Of a stretch of 50,451 nucleotides of DNA, positions 48,739 to 50,451 are shown piece after piece. Under the pieces are notes generated by a model. That model saw only the letters and a list, made by a program, of their open reading frames with translations, did not search any database and was not told the DNA's origin. Position 1 is the first letter of the stretch, and each line of letters begins with the position of its first letter. The position numbers were made by a program, and so were the translations under genes. The DNA is taken from assembly GCA_903898755.1 (NCBI GenBank), contig CAIUGT010000109.1, positions 1 to 50,451 on the forward strand, in the 5' to 3' direction. This stretch comes from an uncultured bacterium. Lineage in GTDB: Bacteria > Planctomycetota > Phycisphaerae > Phycisphaerales > SM1A02.

Positions 48739-49563
48739 ATGCCCAACCGTTCATTACAAGGAAAAACCGCGCTGGTTTGCGGTGCCACGCAGGGAATAGG
48801 TTGCGCCGCCGCGCACGCTTTGGCCGCGGCGGGAGCAAAGGTGATTCTGTGTGGACGCAATGATGAAGGCCTTGCCAAAGTCCTTGCTGAATTGCCGAAA
48901 TTGGCGGAAGTTGGGTCTGGGGCTACGTTGAATGTTGCGCGCCAACATGAAATCATGTTGGTGGACCACGCAAATCCATCAGCGGTGGAGAAGGCGGCCG
49001 ACGCGTTCGTTGCGCGAATTGGCGCGGTGCACATTGTGGTTGTGAATACGGGCGCACCAGAGGCTGGATATTTAATAGATGCATCAACAGAAGAAATTGA
49101 TAAGTGTGTTGCGCAACTTTTATCCACCGCGCACAAGTTGGCGCAAGTAACCGCGCCGGGAATGCGCGCTGCAAAATATGGGCGCATTATTGTGGTTGGA
49201 AGCACAAGTATTGAGCGGCCTATTCGTGGTCAAGGCGTGAGCAATGTTGCACGCGCCGCCATGGCAAACTGGACTCGCACTCTTGCCGGCGAACTTGGTG
49301 GATTTGCAATTACTGCGAATTTAATCATGCCCGGTTCAACACGCACGCAAAGATTGGAATCAATCATCGCGGGCCGCGCAAAGCGTTCGGGTAGTTCAGT
49401 GGATGAAGTAGGGGCCTCCATGATTGGAAAAATTCCGGTGGGGAGATTCGCGTCACCACAAGAAATTGCCGCCGTGATTGTGTTTATCGCTTCACCAGCG
49501 GCCGCGTATGTAAACGGCGCGTTGATTCCCGTTGATGGCGGAATGTTGTGCATGCAGAGTTGA
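48739..49563 (+). CDS. SDR-family oxidoreductase, atypical active site
   Basis: A short-chain dehydrogenase/reductase of 274 aa. Seen: the cofactor loop CGATQGIGCAAAHAL (Gly15 to Gly21), CGR at the next strand, a NAG-like motif as VVNTGAP, Ser155/Ser157 in VVGSTS, and the ending VVIPVDGG-type sequence (GALIPVDGGMLC). The classical YxxxK is missing: the aligned position reads SNVAR, Ser168 and Arg172, with the same 13-residue spacing from Ser155. From memory, a subfamily with SNxxR exists. It may therefore be a binding or differently active protein. ATG 48739 is chosen; a longer start at 48700 adds 13 residues. Confidence 0.88.
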   Translation: MPNRSLQGKTALVCGATQGIGCAAAHALAAAGAKVILCGRNDEGLAKVLAELPKLAEVGSGATLNVARQHEIMLVDHANPSAVEKAADAFVARIGAVHIVVVNTGAPEAGYLIDASTEEIDKCVAQLLSTAHKLAQVTAPGMRAAKYGRIIVVGSTSIERPIRGQGVSNVARAAMANWTRTLAGELGGFAITANLIMPGSTRTQRLESIIAGRAKRSGSSVDEVGASMIGKIPVGRFASPQEIAAVIVFIASPAAAYVNGALIPVDGGMLCMQS

Positions 49564-49591
49564 ATTTGGACAAGACCGCTACCATGATCGA

Positions 49592-50451
49592 GTGAAAAAC
49601 ATTCTTTCAAACCCTAAATTCGTTTTTAAAATTTCAATTCAAATTGCCGTGTGCGCAAGCGTTTTAAGCGGATGTATTGCGGCAGCGCGCAAGATTGGCT
49701 CCAGCGCCAACAACGCTGAGTCGGGCGCGACAAGTTCACATGACATATCCACCACGGCATTGCGTTGGTCTGGGTCATTCATGAATTCCAGCGGAACTTC
49801 AGGAGGTCAAGCGCGTTTGGTGATTGAGCAATCAGGACGCATGCGCGGAAGCATGACCGACACGGTGTGGTCACAGGCCAATCCCACAGTGCCACCGCGC
49901 GTTGGAACGGTTTCGGGTTTGTTGGGCCCGGGCGACGACATTGGGATTACGGTGACATGGACCGGCGGCGCGTATGTTTCATATGCGGGTACATGGTCGC
50001 ATCCAACTACGGGTTCGCTTGGCGCAAATTTGAAGGCGACCACATCCAAAGGACAGAGCGATGTGGATCAAATCACGCTCGCGTTGCATGAGCAAGGAAT
50101 TCCTGGCGCGCCACCATACGGTGTTGCGCAAAAAACTGTCATGCCAGATTTCCAGAAGCAGTGGACGGGAACATGGACGGTGAATTGGTATGACGGTGGT
50201 GCGGATTGGGGAACGGGCACCGTTCGCGTCACGGCCGACGGCGCAATGAGTGGCGCATTGGTGGATGATGGATTTAATTCAACCGAATGGAATCAATCTG
50301 TTTCTGCGACATTTGCAGGGAAAATTTCACCTGATGGAAGCACCACAGCAACCGTGACGTGGTCTGACACGCGGCCAGTGTGGCCGGTCACGGGTAAGGC
50401 TTATTTTGTTGATCCAGAAAAGTTTCAGTTGAACTTTTCTCCTGCGAGCAA
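49592..50451 (+). CDS. Lipoprotein with internal repeat, cut by window end
   Basis: The start is a GTG giving MKNILSNPKF, with a clear lipobox VLSGC after a hydrophobic core (ISIQIAVCASVLSG). At least 286 residues are visible and the frame stays open to the end. Two similar modules occur, each beginning with a Trp pair (RWSGSF near residue 58; WTGTWTVNW near 190) and continuing G-x-V-x-x-DG-x-MSG/MRGSM and W-NQS/WSQ. This suggests an outer-surface, beta-sandwich repeat protein, rich in Thr, Ser, Gly and Trp. No named family recognised. Confidence 0.75.
   Translation, partial: MKNILSNPKFVFKISIQIAVCASVLSGCIAAARKIGSSANNAESGATSSHDISTTALRWSGSFMNSSGTSGGQARLVIEQSGRMRGSMTDTVWSQANPTVPPRVGTVSGLLGPGDDIGITVTWTGGAYVSYAGTWSHPTTGSLGANLKATTSKGQSDVDQITLALHEQGIPGAPPYGVAQKTVMPDFQKQWTGTWTVNWYDGGADWGTGTVRVTADGAMSGALVDDGFNSTEWNQSVSATFAGKISPDGSTTATVTWSDTRPVWPVTGKAYFVDPEKFQLNFSPAS

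Overview
The window looks like a piece of a planctomycete chromosome, most likely class Phycisphaerae; this is inference from gene content, without any tree. The clues are a serine/threonine kinase paired with an ECF-type sigma factor, a tandem pair of type IV pilin-like proteins, several small proteins with a Phycisphaerae look, NADH dehydrogenase genes standing alone (nuoH and nuoA about 29 kb apart), moderate GC with very frequent GCGC words, and many starts without a Shine-Dalgarno sequence. The layout is that of an ordinary chromosome. I see no insertion sequence, prophage, CRISPR array, integron or rRNA, and one tRNA.

Left third (1-20.3 kb): partial radA; a 70-residue small protein; nuoH; carB; ruvA; a mannose-1-phosphate guanylyltransferase gene; ruvX; the oxidative pentose phosphate pair zwf-pgl; a Xer recombinase overlapping a small Cys/His-rich protein; trpS with a CPBP membrane protease; trpC divergent from that protease; asd overlapping apaG; an uncharacterised membrane protein-lipoprotein pair; and a YceI-family exported protein.

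Middle (20.3-34.3 kb): an AT-rich parB with two near-perfect parS palindromes, one 58 bp before its start and one inside it, and no parA beside it. Then come a beta-CASP metallo-beta-lactamase protein, a TIM-barrel isomerase directly behind a single-chain gcvP, a SYLF lipoprotein with a clear terminator, a secreted M28 peptidase with a PDZ domain, an aldo/keto reductase, nuoA, tRNA-Pro(TGG), a DUF2892 protein and asnS.

Right third (34.3-50.5 kb): a degenerate receiver-domain gene directly ahead of groES-groEL, behind an AT-rich inverted-repeat region; two tandem pilin-like proteins sharing a C-terminal motif; a cobalamin adenosyltransferase; upp; a secreted DUF1579-like protein; a GH63/MGH1-like glycoside hydrolase; a small lipoprotein; a kinase-sigma operon whose sigma factor carries an N-terminal FHA domain; an SDR protein lacking the classical Tyr/Lys pair; and a lipoprotein cut by the window end.

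The best candidates for undescribed biology are the kinase plus FHA-sigma operon (a possible phospho-dependent signalling-to-transcription circuit), the parB locus carrying its own parS sites, the degenerate receiver linked to groESL, and the tandem pilin pair. Functions are assigned by recognising family motifs in the translations; no database search was run.
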